Of a DNA stretch of 64,000 nucleotides, positions 36,084-47,269 are shown in pieces. Every line of letters begins with the position of its first letter. Position 1 is the stretch's first letter. This DNA comes from Pegea sp. RAD2-039 (taxonomy: Eukaryota; Chordata; Thaliacea; Salpida; Salpidae). The notes under the pieces were generated by a model, which was not told the origin of the DNA, ran no database searches, and worked only from the letters and a program-made list of their open reading frames with translations. The stretch lies in the NCBI GenBank assembly GCA_034620365.1, contig JAQGEQ010000291.1, positions 307,543 to 371,542 on the forward strand, written 5' to 3'. Made by a program: the position numbers and the translations under genes.

Positions 36084-37128
36084 AGCCACCTACATGACAA
36101 ATGATTAGCAATGAACCACGTGATTAGCAACATGACACGTGAGTAGCAACATGACACGTGAGTAGCAATATGACAAGTGAGTAGCAACATGACACGTGAG
36201 TAGCAACATGACACGTGAGTAGCAACATGACAAGTGAGTAGCAACATGACACGTGAGTAGCAACATGACACGTGAGTAGCAACATGACAAGTGAGTAGCA
36301 ACATGACACGTGAGTAGCAACATGACACGTGAGTAGCAACATGACACGTGAGCAGCAACATGACACATGAGTAGAAACATGAAAAGTGAGTAGCAATATG
36401 ACACATGAGTAGCAATTTGACACGTAAATAGCAACATGACACATGAGTAGCAACATGACACGTGAGTAGCAACATGACACGTGAGTTGAAACATGACACG
36501 TGAATTGCAACATAACACATGAGTAGCAACATGACACGTCAGTAGCAACATGACAGGTGAGTAGCAAAATAACACCTGAGTAGGGATATGACACGTGAGT
36601 AGCAACATGACAAGTGATTAGCAACATTACACGTGAGTAGCAACATGACAGGTGAGTATCAACATGACACGTGAGTAGAAACATGACACGTGAATTGCAA
36701 CATAACACGTGAGTAGCAACATGACACGTCAGTAGCAACATGACACATGAGTAGAAACATGACAAGTGAGTATCAACATGACACTTGAGTAGCAACATGA
36801 CAGGTGAGTAGCAAAATAACACCTGAGTAGGGATATGACACGAGAGTAGCAACATGACACGTGAGCAGCAACATGACACATGAGTAGAAACATGACAAGT
36901 GAGTAGCAATATGACACGTGAGTAGCAATTTGACACGTAATTAGCAACATGACACATGAGTAGCAATATGACACGTGATTAGCAAAATGACACCTGAGTA
37001 GCAATATGACACGTGATTAGCAACATGACAAGCGAGTAGCAACATGACACGTGAGTAGCAACATGACACATTAGTAGCAACATGACACGTGAGTAGCAAC
37101 ATGACAAGTGAGTAGCAATATGACAAAT
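36084..37128. repeat. 19-bp minisatellite, expanded array, about 55 units (copy A2)
   Basis: Same unit as 2838-3214 but nearly three times longer. It shows higher-order structure: a variant string including GCAAAATAACACCTGAGTAG and GGGATATGACACG occurs twice (about 36565 and 36811), which implies duplication of multi-unit blocks about 245 bp long. The minus strand is open in all three frames (ORFs up to 280 codons). Confidence 0.97.
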
Positions 37129-37466
37129 TTTTCAAGAGATAAATAACTAACATTTTCAGGTTTTTGTGATGTTCAAATCTAGATCTTAAATTTTATCATT
37201 CACCAAAAAAATTTTCTAGTAACTGCACCAACCTAACTATCAATAAAATCTACTTTAAGTTTCTCGTCAAAAATTCAACTTTTGTGAAAGATTCAGAGTG
37301 ACGTCATCAGGTGAATAATAATCAAATTTGAAGTTTTATTGTTAAGAAGAATCGCGTTAATTACGTGCGAAAATTTACAACAAATTTTTATGAATGGGTG
37401 AAATATTTAGAAACTTTAAGTTAATACTGAATAATTTACACAATCGTTACAAGAAGAGGCGGAACG

Positions 37467-38252
37467 TCATATGATCGGACATTCCTTGAAAAGAACATCA
37501 ACAATGGACGAATCGGCAATCGTCAAGATCTCGCCAATATAGCGGTTGTTTCGCTTGTGTTTCCTCAAAATTCGTCTCATAATCTTCCCAGATCGCGTTT
37601 TCGGGATTCCAGGCGCGTTTTGAATGACGTCAGGCGCTGGAGAAGCTCCGATTTGTTGCCAAACTTCAAACAGATTAATTCAGAATGTAAATGGGGCGTA
37701 TGGAACAGGGGTACCTTTAACTTTCAATTCAGCGACCAGCCTTCTAGCGGATGCGGTTGACTGACCACAGCTGCTTCATTTACATATTCTTGTTCCACTA
37801 AAGCTGATTCCACTTCAGCCGTGTTCATTAAATGAACTGTGATGACTTCATCATAACTCACCTGACACGTTCATCATATCATCGATTCGTCACCAGTAGT
37901 AACCATCTGCGTCGCGATGGCAACCGTCGCCATGTACATAATAATCAGGAAAGCGTTGAATGTAGACCTTTTCAAATTGCTGTTGGCCCCATAAACAGTC
38001 CTCATGATGACTGGCCACGGACGCTTGAATACCAGCACTTGTAATAGCTAAGTGTGATGACGCAATTAATGACGTCACTACTTACCAGATAGTGATCAAT
38101 TTCTTTATTTATTTCGACGTCCTGTTCATGAAGAACAACCGGTTCGACACCAAAGAATGAAAACGTTTCTGATCCTGCTATCATCGTTGTGCATCCAGAC
38201 AACGGAGTCTTCACGTTATTAACATCTCGATGTAGAGGTTGTCACATGATCA
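37467..38252 (-). pseudogene. Acetyl-CoA synthetase C-terminal pseudogene, copy A2
   Basis: Same 3' exons as A1, from NVNNVKTPLSGC and FGVEPVVLHEQDVEINKE to the RRIL tail. It keeps the TGA after the GYYW motif but has in addition lost the six bases encoding IT. It also shares the frameshift after SQPHPL. Extra substitutions mark it as the most diverged of the three block-A copies. Upstream ACS exons are absent. Confidence 0.85.
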
Positions 38253-38839
38253 ATGTAAAAATATATAATTAAGTGATAGCCTTGGTATCCATTGGATCAT
38301 TACCTTCCCTAAAAACAAGTTAAAACTAATAAATTATGAGAATTTTGTTACAACTTATCTTCTAGCAACTAACTGATAAAAAGGAACACAATCACCATGA
38401 CCTGCTTTTACATGGACAATTATAACATTTCGTTGTCACTGCATCTTCTTTACAGTTAATAAAAGTTGGTCCTTTTCTGAAATCAAAGTTGTAGTTGAAA
38501 ATATTTCCTGTTTAATAAAAAAGAGTTTTTTAGTAATTTTATCTTTTATTGCTGTATTTAATTACTAAAATTATGAAATTTTTTTTGCTTTTAAACAATC
38601 ATTTGTTTTACCCTATAGAACACTATTTACAAATTCTAGTGGATTTCCCAATTTTTTTGTTAATTGGATATTTTCAAAGTAACAATCTTTGGTATGCTCA
38701 CAAAATGCCACCATTAAGAATTAAACCTCTTAAAAGCCTTAAGAACAACCAGTAGAGTAACAACATTTTAATATGGCAACCAAGGTTTAGGATTATTTTC
38801 ATAATTCACTAAATTTATCAAAATCAACTCTTTAAACTT
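38253..38839. other. Single-copy spacer with a candidate Cys-rich exon (38362-38476, minus)
   Basis: After a TTTCAG acceptor (38477-38482) the minus strand reads KGPTFINCKEDAVTTKCYNC, then PCKSRSW, then a TGA and CSFLSVSC before TAG. The cysteine spacing looks protein-like, but the TGA argues for decay. The plus ORF at 38549-38755 has no features. The rest is AT-rich. Confidence 0.25.
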
Positions 38840-39187
38840 TATGCTAAAAAGATATAATTTAATTAGTTTCTATTGCAAATAATATCTAACACTACCAGCT
38901 TCATTGTTCCCTTCTTTTGTTTAGTTATATTAGATTTTTGATTGATAAACTATGAATTACTTATGTGTTAAGGTGTTTAGATTCTTTTAGTATTATTATA
39001 AGTTGTGATATTACAATTAATAAAACAATTTGTTATATATTTGATTATAAAATTTAGTTTTTGCCACATATGACAGCTGTTATACAAGTCACTCTTAGCC
39101 AGGGGTTGAATAAATAATTAAAATATATTTTAAGAAATGAAAAATAAAAATAAACACTAATAATTAAATACATGTAAATTCACTTAC

Positions 39188-39270
39188 TTATGAAGATATA
39201 GTTTTCGAAGTTCCAAATTCAACAGACTTTTCATTATGTCAAAAACATTCATAGAAAAGATATAGTCATC
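39188..39270 (-). other. Candidate orphan exon, copy C2
   Basis: An 83-nt open segment between a TTTAAG acceptor and a GTAAGTG donor, encoding DDYIFSMNVFDIMKSLL and LELRKLYLH. Counterpart of 10638-10720. Confidence 0.33.
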
Positions 39271-39496
39271 CTTAAAACAAAAAATTAAACATATTGTTTA
39301 TTTAAATAAAAAAAACTTAAAACTTATACTAAGTTAATTTCATGCTTGTGTATAAGAATTACAACTATTGTTAAGAAGACGAATCAAAAAGAAATTTAGC
39401 ATTAAATATAAAATGAGATTTATATATGAGTAAAAATAAAATTTAGGGAAAAAATAACAAAATTTGTAAATATTCAGCTCAACAAAATCTGGGAAA

Positions 39497-39778
39497 CTAA
39501 AGGTTTGTAAAACTATAATTAATATCAAATATTTTATGAAAAAATAAAATTATCCTGGTAGAAGCAAGAATAGAACATTTTTTTGCAATAAAACTAAATA
39601 TAATTTGTTTTTTAATAACAAGTTTCAAAGATAAACAAAACATAAAACAAAAACTTTTTGAAACTTGTATTAAAGTGAAACATTTCTTTAATATCGAGAT
39701 AAACATATCATTCAAGGTCAAAAATGGTTTATTAAAATTAAGTTGCTGTCGGTAATCCGACGTACTGAGCCAGGTCAT
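39497..39778 (-). CDS. Hypothetical 93-aa ORF (copy C2)
   Basis: Counterpart of 10131-10412, with a Trp/Asn change at residue 2 and a few others. No domain; probably not a real gene. Confidence 0.18.
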   Translation of the reverse strand: MTWLSTSDYRQQLNFNKPFLTLNDMFISILKKCFTLIQVSKSFCFMFCLSLKLVIKKQIIFSFIAKKCSILASTRIILFFHKIFDINYSFTNL

Positions 39779-40477
39779 GCGTTAAATTTATTTAATTTAT
39801 TACAAGAAGCTGATGAACAATCTTGTTTTAATACTTTAGAGCTTTATTCAAATTTGTAAGAAGGCAACTAACAACCACGGCAAGTATAACCACAATACAC
39901 GTTACCCACAACACAATCTGCTACTGAATGACAATGCATTAAAAAAGGATGAATAATATCATTAAATAGCAAATTTATAGACTTATTTATCGACAAGTAC
40001 TTTTTACTATTATCAAAATCATTTATTATTTTAACATATTAAAAATATGTATATGTATAAAAGTAATACAGATCCATATAATTATGAGAACTCAGCAAGT
40101 TTAAAAAGTTCGACTGATAAAATTTGTTAAAAAACTAAAGTTTAAAGAACAATTGCGGTGAACATCTAAAATCATTTTTTAATCCTGAAACAAAATTTAT
40201 TCTTGTTACGTGATTAAATACTTAAAAATTTTGTAATTACTTGAGACATACAAAAGGGCAACTTGTTCCTCAAAAACAGTTAAAACTATTAAAGAAAAAG
40301 TCAGAAACCTGATTTATAGAATTTCTGAATTGTTTTTCATTTATCTTTAATTTATTATACATTGATGTTTTGCTATATAACATGAGCACCTATCTCTATC
40401 TCCTAGAATTTTCTGATCATTTTGGCAAAATTGGTAAAACATTTAGATTTCGTCTTTCGCCAGAGAAACTTTTCTTT

Positions 40478-40660
40478 CTACCGACTTTTGAAAAGTTTGC
40501 AAACAAGGCTAGTGTTGAAAATTAGATCATTTGTTTCAGACTCGGGGATACTGAAGATATATGCGTTAAAAGATGTAGAGTTTCTAACAAATATTTTAGC
40601 TTGGATTTTTGTAATTAAGGTGATATAAGTAGATACCGCTATTAAGTTCTTATAATTCAA
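40478..40660 (-). mobile_element. LINE ORF1 fragment (copy C2)
   Basis: Encodes ISTYITLITKIQAKIFVRNS, then IFSIPESETNDLIFNTSL and CKLFKS. Counterpart of 9245-9430. Confidence 0.42.
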
Positions 40661-40669
40661 AGAAAAATA

Positions 40670-41200
40670 ATTAACTTGTTCATTTGGAGATTTTAATAAA
40701 TATACTAAATGTCAGGATTTGGAAAAGAGCAATGGTCTTTGTTGGCAAGGTCTATCTTAGATAAAAGGTCAAATACTTCGTTTATCATAGACCTTACATT
40801 TGTTGCTGGTATTAGTAATATAAAACTAGAAAGTAACTAAAATTTAACCTAATTTTCTGTAAACAAATAAGCTAAATTTGGTAAATTCTAGATAATTACT
40901 ATGTTCTTGATTTAACTATGATATCTCATTTAACAAATTTACAATTAGAATAAATAAATGAAACCAAAACAATTAACAGAAACCGTATTCAAGCGTTCAC
41001 TTTAGATGATCTCTAAAAATTGGTTTATCAATATTATATCTATATATAAACAAAAGTTTAATTACCTTTGATTTATTACAGGGATTAGTTAATAAAAAGA
41101 TAACTTAAAGATTCTCGACTTTCTACTCTTCATCAGGTTGAATCAGAATTTTAAATATTTATCATACTTTTAGAGGATGATCAACTGGAAGTTGTTTTGT
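40670..41200 (+). mobile_element. LINE endonuclease C-terminal trace (copy C2)
   Basis: The plus strand has GDFNKYTKCQDLEK near 40686-40730, then DKRSNTSFIIDLTFVAGISN, and a degenerate DLTMISHLTNLQLE where SDH-x-L would be. This is the order of APE endonuclease ends in CR1/jockey LINEs. It lies head to head with the ORF1 fragment on the other strand, so they are two insertions or one rearranged element. Confidence 0.4.
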
Positions 41201-41229
41201 GTCACTACATATTCCAACATCATTACGAT

Positions 41230-41465
41230 TTAAAGCTGTGAACTTTTAAATTGATGGTTTTGCTCTTGTCTTAAAATAGTTTCTTTCCTAAATACTAAAC
41301 TATAGACTTGTGAAGAGTGGTTTAGAAACCTCAATAAACACCACCACGAGAATCTAATCTTTTTGGTTTATCTATATAAAACAACGAAGATCAATGGTTA
41401 TTTCTAACTAACTGAAGGATAATACTGGTTTCTTTCAAAGAGGTTTACTTTTAGCTTTCATTGAT
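41230..41465. other. Short single-copy spacer between blocks C2 and D
   Basis: No gene or repeat recognised. C2 homology ends at 41229 and D homology begins at about 41466. Confidence 0.4.
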
Positions 41466-41901
41466 CATTAAATCAATTAATTAATCAGTTTATGCCTTGT
41501 TAGGCTGCATATAAGTTCTCGTTCTTTATTCTGTTCAATCGCTCATATTTAAATTGAACATTTTTCCATTAATTTAAAAGAAAATTCAATTTGATGGTGA
41601 TTATTTTTCAGTAATTTCTTCTTTAGCCAGTTTTTTATTGCTTGAAACTATCTGATTTGTAAATTCTGGTTACCCATATAATAAACTAAATCATTAATCC
41701 AACTTTATGGTATAAAATGTTTTATTTGCTTTGTCACCAAGATTGGAAACAACAAACACTTCTTTGCTATACTGTTAAATTGTTCTTTAGAAAAAAAATA
41801 TATTTTCTTCATACACAAATCTTCTTAAATTCTTTCATACAATTTAATGTGACCTTCTATGTTATAACTTTTTTATTTCATTATCGTTTTTAATTTTACA
41901 G

Positions 41902-42019
41902 AGAACAAGAAAGAATGATGGCAACTGATGCTTTATACAAGTGTAAAATTCTGGTGTTAGGTGATGGTCGTCTTTCTTATGATTCATTAATCATTCGATA
42001 CAATGATGCACTTGTTACT
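41902..42019 (+). pseudogene. Rab/Ras-like GTPase exon with degenerate P-loop (copy D)
   Basis: A TTTTACAG acceptor and a GTAAGTT donor bracket 118 nt reading MMATDALYKCKILVLGDGRL then SYDSLIIRYNDALVT. The context YKCKILVLGDG-x(5)-S-L-I-x-RY resembles the first exon of Rab-family GTPases (VLGDGGVGKTSLI-x-RY), but the Gly-Lys-Ser/Thr that binds nucleotide is replaced (LSYDS). No later G-box is attached; ACS pseudogene sequence follows about 300 bp downstream. The second copy is at 53127-53244. Confidence 0.45.
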
Positions 42020-42329
42020 GTAAGTTATTAAAATTTGATTAAGTAATTAAACAAAATTCTTCTTTATCTATCATAAACAAGTTGTTTTGATAATGAATAT
42101 CTTATTACGACTTATTCTTCACAGCATCAGCAATTTCTGATGAATTAGCGAAAGTAACTCCTTAGAAATTAAGGATTTTATGTCAAGACAAGACTTTTTA
42201 AAAGAAAAACAACTTTAAAAAGATCAAATCCATATATACGATATAGATGTAAAGTAAGTTAAACCAACTGATTCATCACATGCTTTTTAATTAAATTTAA
42301 CAGTCTTTTACTTTAGACGACATTCAGAC

Positions 42330-43885
42330 CTTGCAGAAGCATGCCAACAGCACTGTTGATTGAATTGAAATTCGGCATTCAGTTGATATTGATCACATGA
42401 AAACTTCTACATCGAGATGTTAATCACGTGATGATTCCGTTGCCTGGATGCACACCGATGAAAGCAGGATCAGCAACGTTTCCATTCCTTGGTGTCGAAC
42501 CTAGTCGAACGTCGAAATCAAAGGAGAAGGTGATGACTATCTGGTGAGTAGTGATGTCATTGATGACGTCATCACGCTTAACTATTAAAAGCCCAGGTGT
42601 TCAAGCGTCCATGGCTAGGCATCATGAGGACTGTTTATGGGGACCAAAAGCGATTTGAAAAGATCTTCTTTCAATGCTTTCCGGGTTACTATGTACCTGG
42701 CGACGGTTGCCATCGCGATGCAGATGGTTACTACTGGATCACGTTTCGAATGTTCTCAAATCTCTGGGAGTGAAAAAAGGAGAAAGAGTTGCGATTTACA
42801 TGCCTATGATATAAGAACTAGTGGTAGCGATGTCATCCTGTGCCATGCATTTAAATGTTGTAAGTCATCATTTGATTTTATGATGGTTTCCTCTTTCTGT
42901 GTTTTAATTTGGGGGATTTGCTGCTGCATCTTTACGCAGCAGAATGTTAGATGTGAAATTGAACTTGTTGGTGACTGCAGATTTTTAGTCTAACCATCTA
43001 TTCTTTAAAGTTAATCATTTATATTTTCTAGTAAAAACTCGACAATTCTCTGTAAACCAATTCACTTCACAAAACATTGTTTTAGATCAAAGTTACAAAG
43101 GTTGCAAAGTAATCAATTTGAAGGAGATCTCGAACAAAGCTCTCTAAGTTTGCTTAGATAAACATCATTTAGTTAATCATTACATCGAAGTCAAACACAT
43201 CACAGCTAATAACTTCAACAAAGATAGTTTTTTGAAGCCAGCGAAACGACCTTGTGATGGTTTCAAGGTGATTATTTATTTATCTTCAAATATTTGTAAT
43301 TAAAATTGACTAAAAGACAGAATCTTGTAATTGATCGACTGCTTATTTCAAAAATATATTTAAGAAAATATAAAAAATTGAATTTTCTCCTAAAAATTCT
43401 TCAGAACAACTATTTTTGTTTGAAATCATTTCAAAATATTTTCTGCATGTGTTGATAGATTGAATGGAATGCTGAAAAGGCCAAATGGTGGCATGATGTC
43501 ATGAATGACGCCACCGTCAAATGTGACGTAGAATGAAACGGGATGAAATATGAAGATGACTTCTTTATGTTGTACACGAGTGTTTCAACTGGCAAACGAA
43601 AGGTGACGTCCATCAACCAATTCATCTGTTTGTTTATAAGTTGATACCAGGGAGTAGTACATCATGTTACTGGTTATATGTTGTGAATATCTGCTACTCA
43701 TCATTTCACATTCATCTGTTGATGTATACTTTTATGCTGCTGATATTCGATGGATTACTGATCACACATACATCACTTATAGGCCATTATTAAATAGAGT
43801 CACTTCTGTTATGGTCAGTTAAATGTTTTATTGTTGTATTTCATCATCTTCATCATTTTATAAACAGCTTAAAGGTATACAAAAA
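42330..43885 (+). pseudogene. Rearranged acetyl-CoA synthetase pseudogene (copy A4)
   Basis: 3' exons come first: IPLPGCTPMKAGSATFPFLG (42428-42490), a lost segment in the VVLDEQ region, then [17 protein letters not shown] and [20 protein letters not shown] to about 42745. These are fused directly to an upstream part of the protein: [20 protein letters not shown] (about 42751-42810, TAA following), then YKGCKVINLKEISNKAL (43090-43150), WWHDVMNDATVKCDVE, and the ATP-loop region FFMLYTSVSTGKRK (about 43558-43604, Val for Gly in the TSGSTGKPK motif), GVVHHVTGYML and DVYFYAADIRWITDHTYITY. It stops inside the FKGI codons at about 43880, where block B begins. Multiple stops and frameshifts are present. 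Confidence 0.85.
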
Positions 43886-44340
43886 CAGAGCCATGATCTT
43901 TGGAGATTCTTGGCTCTTATTGCAAGTCACATCAGGAAAATTGGTAACAAAATTTGGTCAACTATAAAATAACCTTGAATCACAATTTTTATTTAAGCTT
44001 TGCCAATTCTGCAGAAATAAATGTGTTGTCGCTGGATGACAGGTTTGAATCAGTTTTGGTGAAAGTAAGTGTTAATTGTTCCACATTTAATGCATAACCA
44101 TTTAAACCCAACTTATTTCAACTTGTTGATTTAAATTTTTGTAGGATTACACTAGAACAGACGAGATGAATTTAAAAGAGGTAATTATTACATTCTTTTG
44201 CGGGAAAGTATAATTTAAGGTTAAAAGATAATTTTGTAAAAACTCTTTTAAATTTACAAATCTGGAAATTTCCAAAAAAACTATTATTTTCTGGTTGAAA
44301 ATAAAATATAAATTAGTTAAAAACAAATGTTTAAACATAT
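43885..44340 (-). mobile_element. Degenerate LINE ORF1 (copy B2)
   Basis: Near-identical to 25655-26110, with the same ISAELAKL and FHLVCSSVI traces on the minus strand. It begins immediately at the ACS breakpoint. Confidence 0.55.
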
Positions 44341-44832
44341 AAATCTAGCTGGAAGATTGTTAGCTGGTAAAAGTCTTCAAGTGATGTACATCTGGTTTAA
44401 TTCCTTTTTAAATAGAAAAGATATTTGTAACTTAAGTTTTTTTAATTAGATTGTGGTAGAAGATACAAGAAAGACCAAGTGCTGTAAACAAGATCTTTAT
44501 TCTTGACTCTTTTATTTTTAATCTTAGATTGTTAAAAAATGTTTTAGTTGTACAGAATTTGTTTATTATTTAAGAAAAAAAAATTGTAGTAAACTTAATG
44601 AACTTTGAATGCTGAACAGCTAGAAACAAAAAACATCTGATTTGATGATTAAAATAAATCTCTATATTCTAACAAACTTTTATATATTTGTAAATTATCA
44701 AACAACTAAAAGATGAAAATATTCATGTAAACATTGATTTTATTCTAAATACTTTTGAAAATTTACACGACCTCAAAAGCAAGTCTATACTGAAAATAAA
44801 CCTCACAGCAGTGTTTTAGTAAAATGTAATTA

Positions 44833-47160
44833 TTAAAATAGGAAATTTGCACATAGGCCAGGTACACTTGGTTGATAGCTGACTACAACTTGTTCAAAAA
44901 ATTCATTTGATCTTGCAACTTCATTCCATTCGTCTGTTACTTTGTTGTAACATTCGACAATTTCAACATCAGGCTCACCTCCGGATACAATTCCTGAAAC
45001 AATCAGCAAGCTCGTAACAATTATACAAATTATTGTAAACATTATAGAAAATTTGATTAAAAAGTTTTTCAATTCCAAATATAAGAAAAATTTTACCAAA
45101 AACATAAATCTTCTTGAAGACAACAGCTTTTGGGCATGATCTTGTACACTTCATACATTCTACAAATTCCCAATTATCATTTAGGACATCGTATCATACA
45201 ACAGATTTTTAATTTTTTTCGTCATTTAAACCACCAATATAGTTGCGTAGCGTTACTGCATCTTTAATGATTTTAGAATTAGTTATCATCATAAGATCAA
45301 AACGTCATCGTGACGTCATCAGCAAGTACCTGGTGTACATCGAGGTGTCAACATCGATTGTGCAGAGCTCCATTCATCTTTTTGTGTGCCATATTTCTCC
45401 ACAAAAGTAACTGAATGCATGAAATCATCGACCGCATAGAACATCCGGTTGAAGACAGCACAACCGAAAAAGTAACGACTTCTAATTATCGAAGCTTTTT
45501 CCATCCATTCATCAGTGGTCGGATCGTATCTGGTAATAAAATAATCGTTTTTAACAAATAAATTTTTGGTTGAAAGTTTCATTTCATCACTCACTTCATC
45601 AATTTGTTTTTATTAACTTCATTTACGTATAATTCGTGATCAATTATTCCAATTCTCGGAAAAAGCAAGTTCTTGTTTAAACTTTTGCACTTCTTCTACT
45701 TATTTGAATTTGGGTCCTATTTACATATGTGATGACGTCATATTTAGTTTGCATTGATGATGTAATCATTTGGTTCATGCTTCTAACCTTTCCAAGTAAC
45801 CATTATTATTAAGCATATAAATGAAACCGTTCATTACAACCGAACTTGATTGATCTGATGCACATGGAAGATATATCTTTGGAAGTTTAAAGCAAACATC
45901 GGTTTCAGACAAACGGAACTCTACACTTTTCAATGATCTCTCATCGCGTCGATAACCTGGGACGTAGAACACCTGTGACGTCATAAGTCAGTTTTGAAGT
46001 GAAAAAGATTTAATCAAATACTCTAACCCGCGGATTATCAAGTTATCTTGGCTTGCTTTCAATTGGGATGTAAGCTTTCAGGTCTTCGATGACCTTGCTG
46101 AGATTTTCAAAACAAGTAGATTTAATTATTTCACAATTTTCTAATTTCATAGAAACCAAATTTGGTTGTATCAAATGGCAACGTACCAAGAGAAATCACA
46201 ATTTTCACAAATCTACAACTTTATAGTTTCTATATACTTACGTTCTTAATTAACTTATTTAAGCAATGTTGTCTTGATATTAAATCATATTTGACCCACT
46301 CTAGAAGAGCATCGAATACTTGGGATTCACAAACCACATGAAGCTGATTTTTAGAAATTATTTTAGTAATTTCTGAGTCTATTTGTGATTTGAAATCTTC
46401 AGTTTGCGAAATTTGGTAAATATCATGAGATCAATCAAATTTTTTCTTATTAAATAATAAAAAAGGAAAATCAGTAGAAATAAGCAAGCAAGGAAATATT
46501 TCATAAATATTTAAGTTTGATGAAGTAGAACAAATCTTTCAATTTAATAAGCTTAAGCCAAGAAAATAACATTTCTCTATTTTCTTACTTCTATAAAATT
46601 TTCTCCAATAAATTTTTCAAGTTTAGTTGAAAGATTCTTATATCTATAATTATTAGAAATGGTTACAAGTTGAATGCATTCAGAAACTTCTATTTTACTT
46701 TCAATGAAATTGTAATTGATAAAGTATAGTAATGACAATAAACATTAAAAGCACCTCATTTATAAAACTAGCTTACTTACTACATAACTTCTCTAAACCA
46801 ATTATTTGATATATGGAATCTGCGATCATGAGTTTCTCAATATTCTAATCATTGATTAGTATTTCCTTTTTGTAAATATAATGTAGAAGATGCGAACATA
46901 CATTTGGGTCTTCCTCATCTATGATAACTTCTCCAGAATGTACTTCTTTATATCCGCCTTAATAAATTCAAATAATTTTTGTGTTAATATATTCAATTAT
47001 TGTACAACTAAAGTTGAATCTTGAATCTAACTCACCACGAAAAATTGCTTCAAAACAAGGTGAGGCAGCAGCTAATATTCGTTTGTGACAATTGTATCTT
47101 CTTTCCAAGTCTTCCAATTTTACTTTAATGGTAACATCACAAATAAAAGAATTTTCTGTA
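44833..47160 (-). pseudogene. BTB-BACK-Kelch (KLHL-type) pseudogene, copy B2
   Basis: Same exon set as 26599-28925. It is less damaged: the BTB codon that is TAA in B1 is TCA here (RILAAASPCFEAIFRG), and the Kelch exon reads YIGGLNDEKN where B1 has a stop after GG. It still shares the TAA after NDEKN and the TGA after KSVV, so those two lesions predate the duplication. Kelch exons are at 45984-45775, 45594-45319 (TRYDPTTDEWMEKASIIRSR) and 44997-44833. No complete frame can be assembled, so it is a pseudogene unless the damaged exon is skipped. Confidence 0.86.
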
Positions 47161-47269
47161 GAGTTATTTAGATTTAGACGAAGTTAGTATAATTATTTAC
47201 TTCCAAAAATTCATCTCTAAAAAAACCAAAAGTATAATTTATATTGATATCAAAATTTTTGTAAAGATA

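Larger units (their letters stand above)
31807..38252. repeat. Duplication block A2 (direct copy of A1, internal deletion)
   Basis: 33222 equals base 1 (offset 33221). 31807-33221 equals the right window edge inverted (coordinates sum to 95806 through the whole SAND gene, with no net indel). Relative to A1 it lacks about 3215-7790: the minisatellite runs directly into the ACS 3' flank at about 37128. Homology to A1 stops at 38252. Confidence 0.93.
38840..41229. repeat. Duplication block C2 (inverted relative to C1)
   Basis: Directly repeated at 48500-50882 (shift 9,655 bp) and inverted relative to C1 (9230-11100). It extends about 550 bp beyond C1 at its right end, where it holds a LINE endonuclease trace. 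Confidence 0.9.

Noticed and set aside
36124..36966. 280-codon Cys/His-rich ORF that could be read as a repetitive protein
   Set aside because: It lies entirely in the 19-bp minisatellite. All three frames of that strand are open for the same arithmetic reason, there is no flanking coding context, and the A1 and A3 arrays give different lengths.
37557..37760. Plus-strand ORFs over the ACS copies (37557-37760, 37832-38044, 42637-42993)
   Set aside because: Those at 37.5-38 kb are antisense to the ACS exons. The one at 42637 is an out-of-frame reading of the A4 pseudogene.
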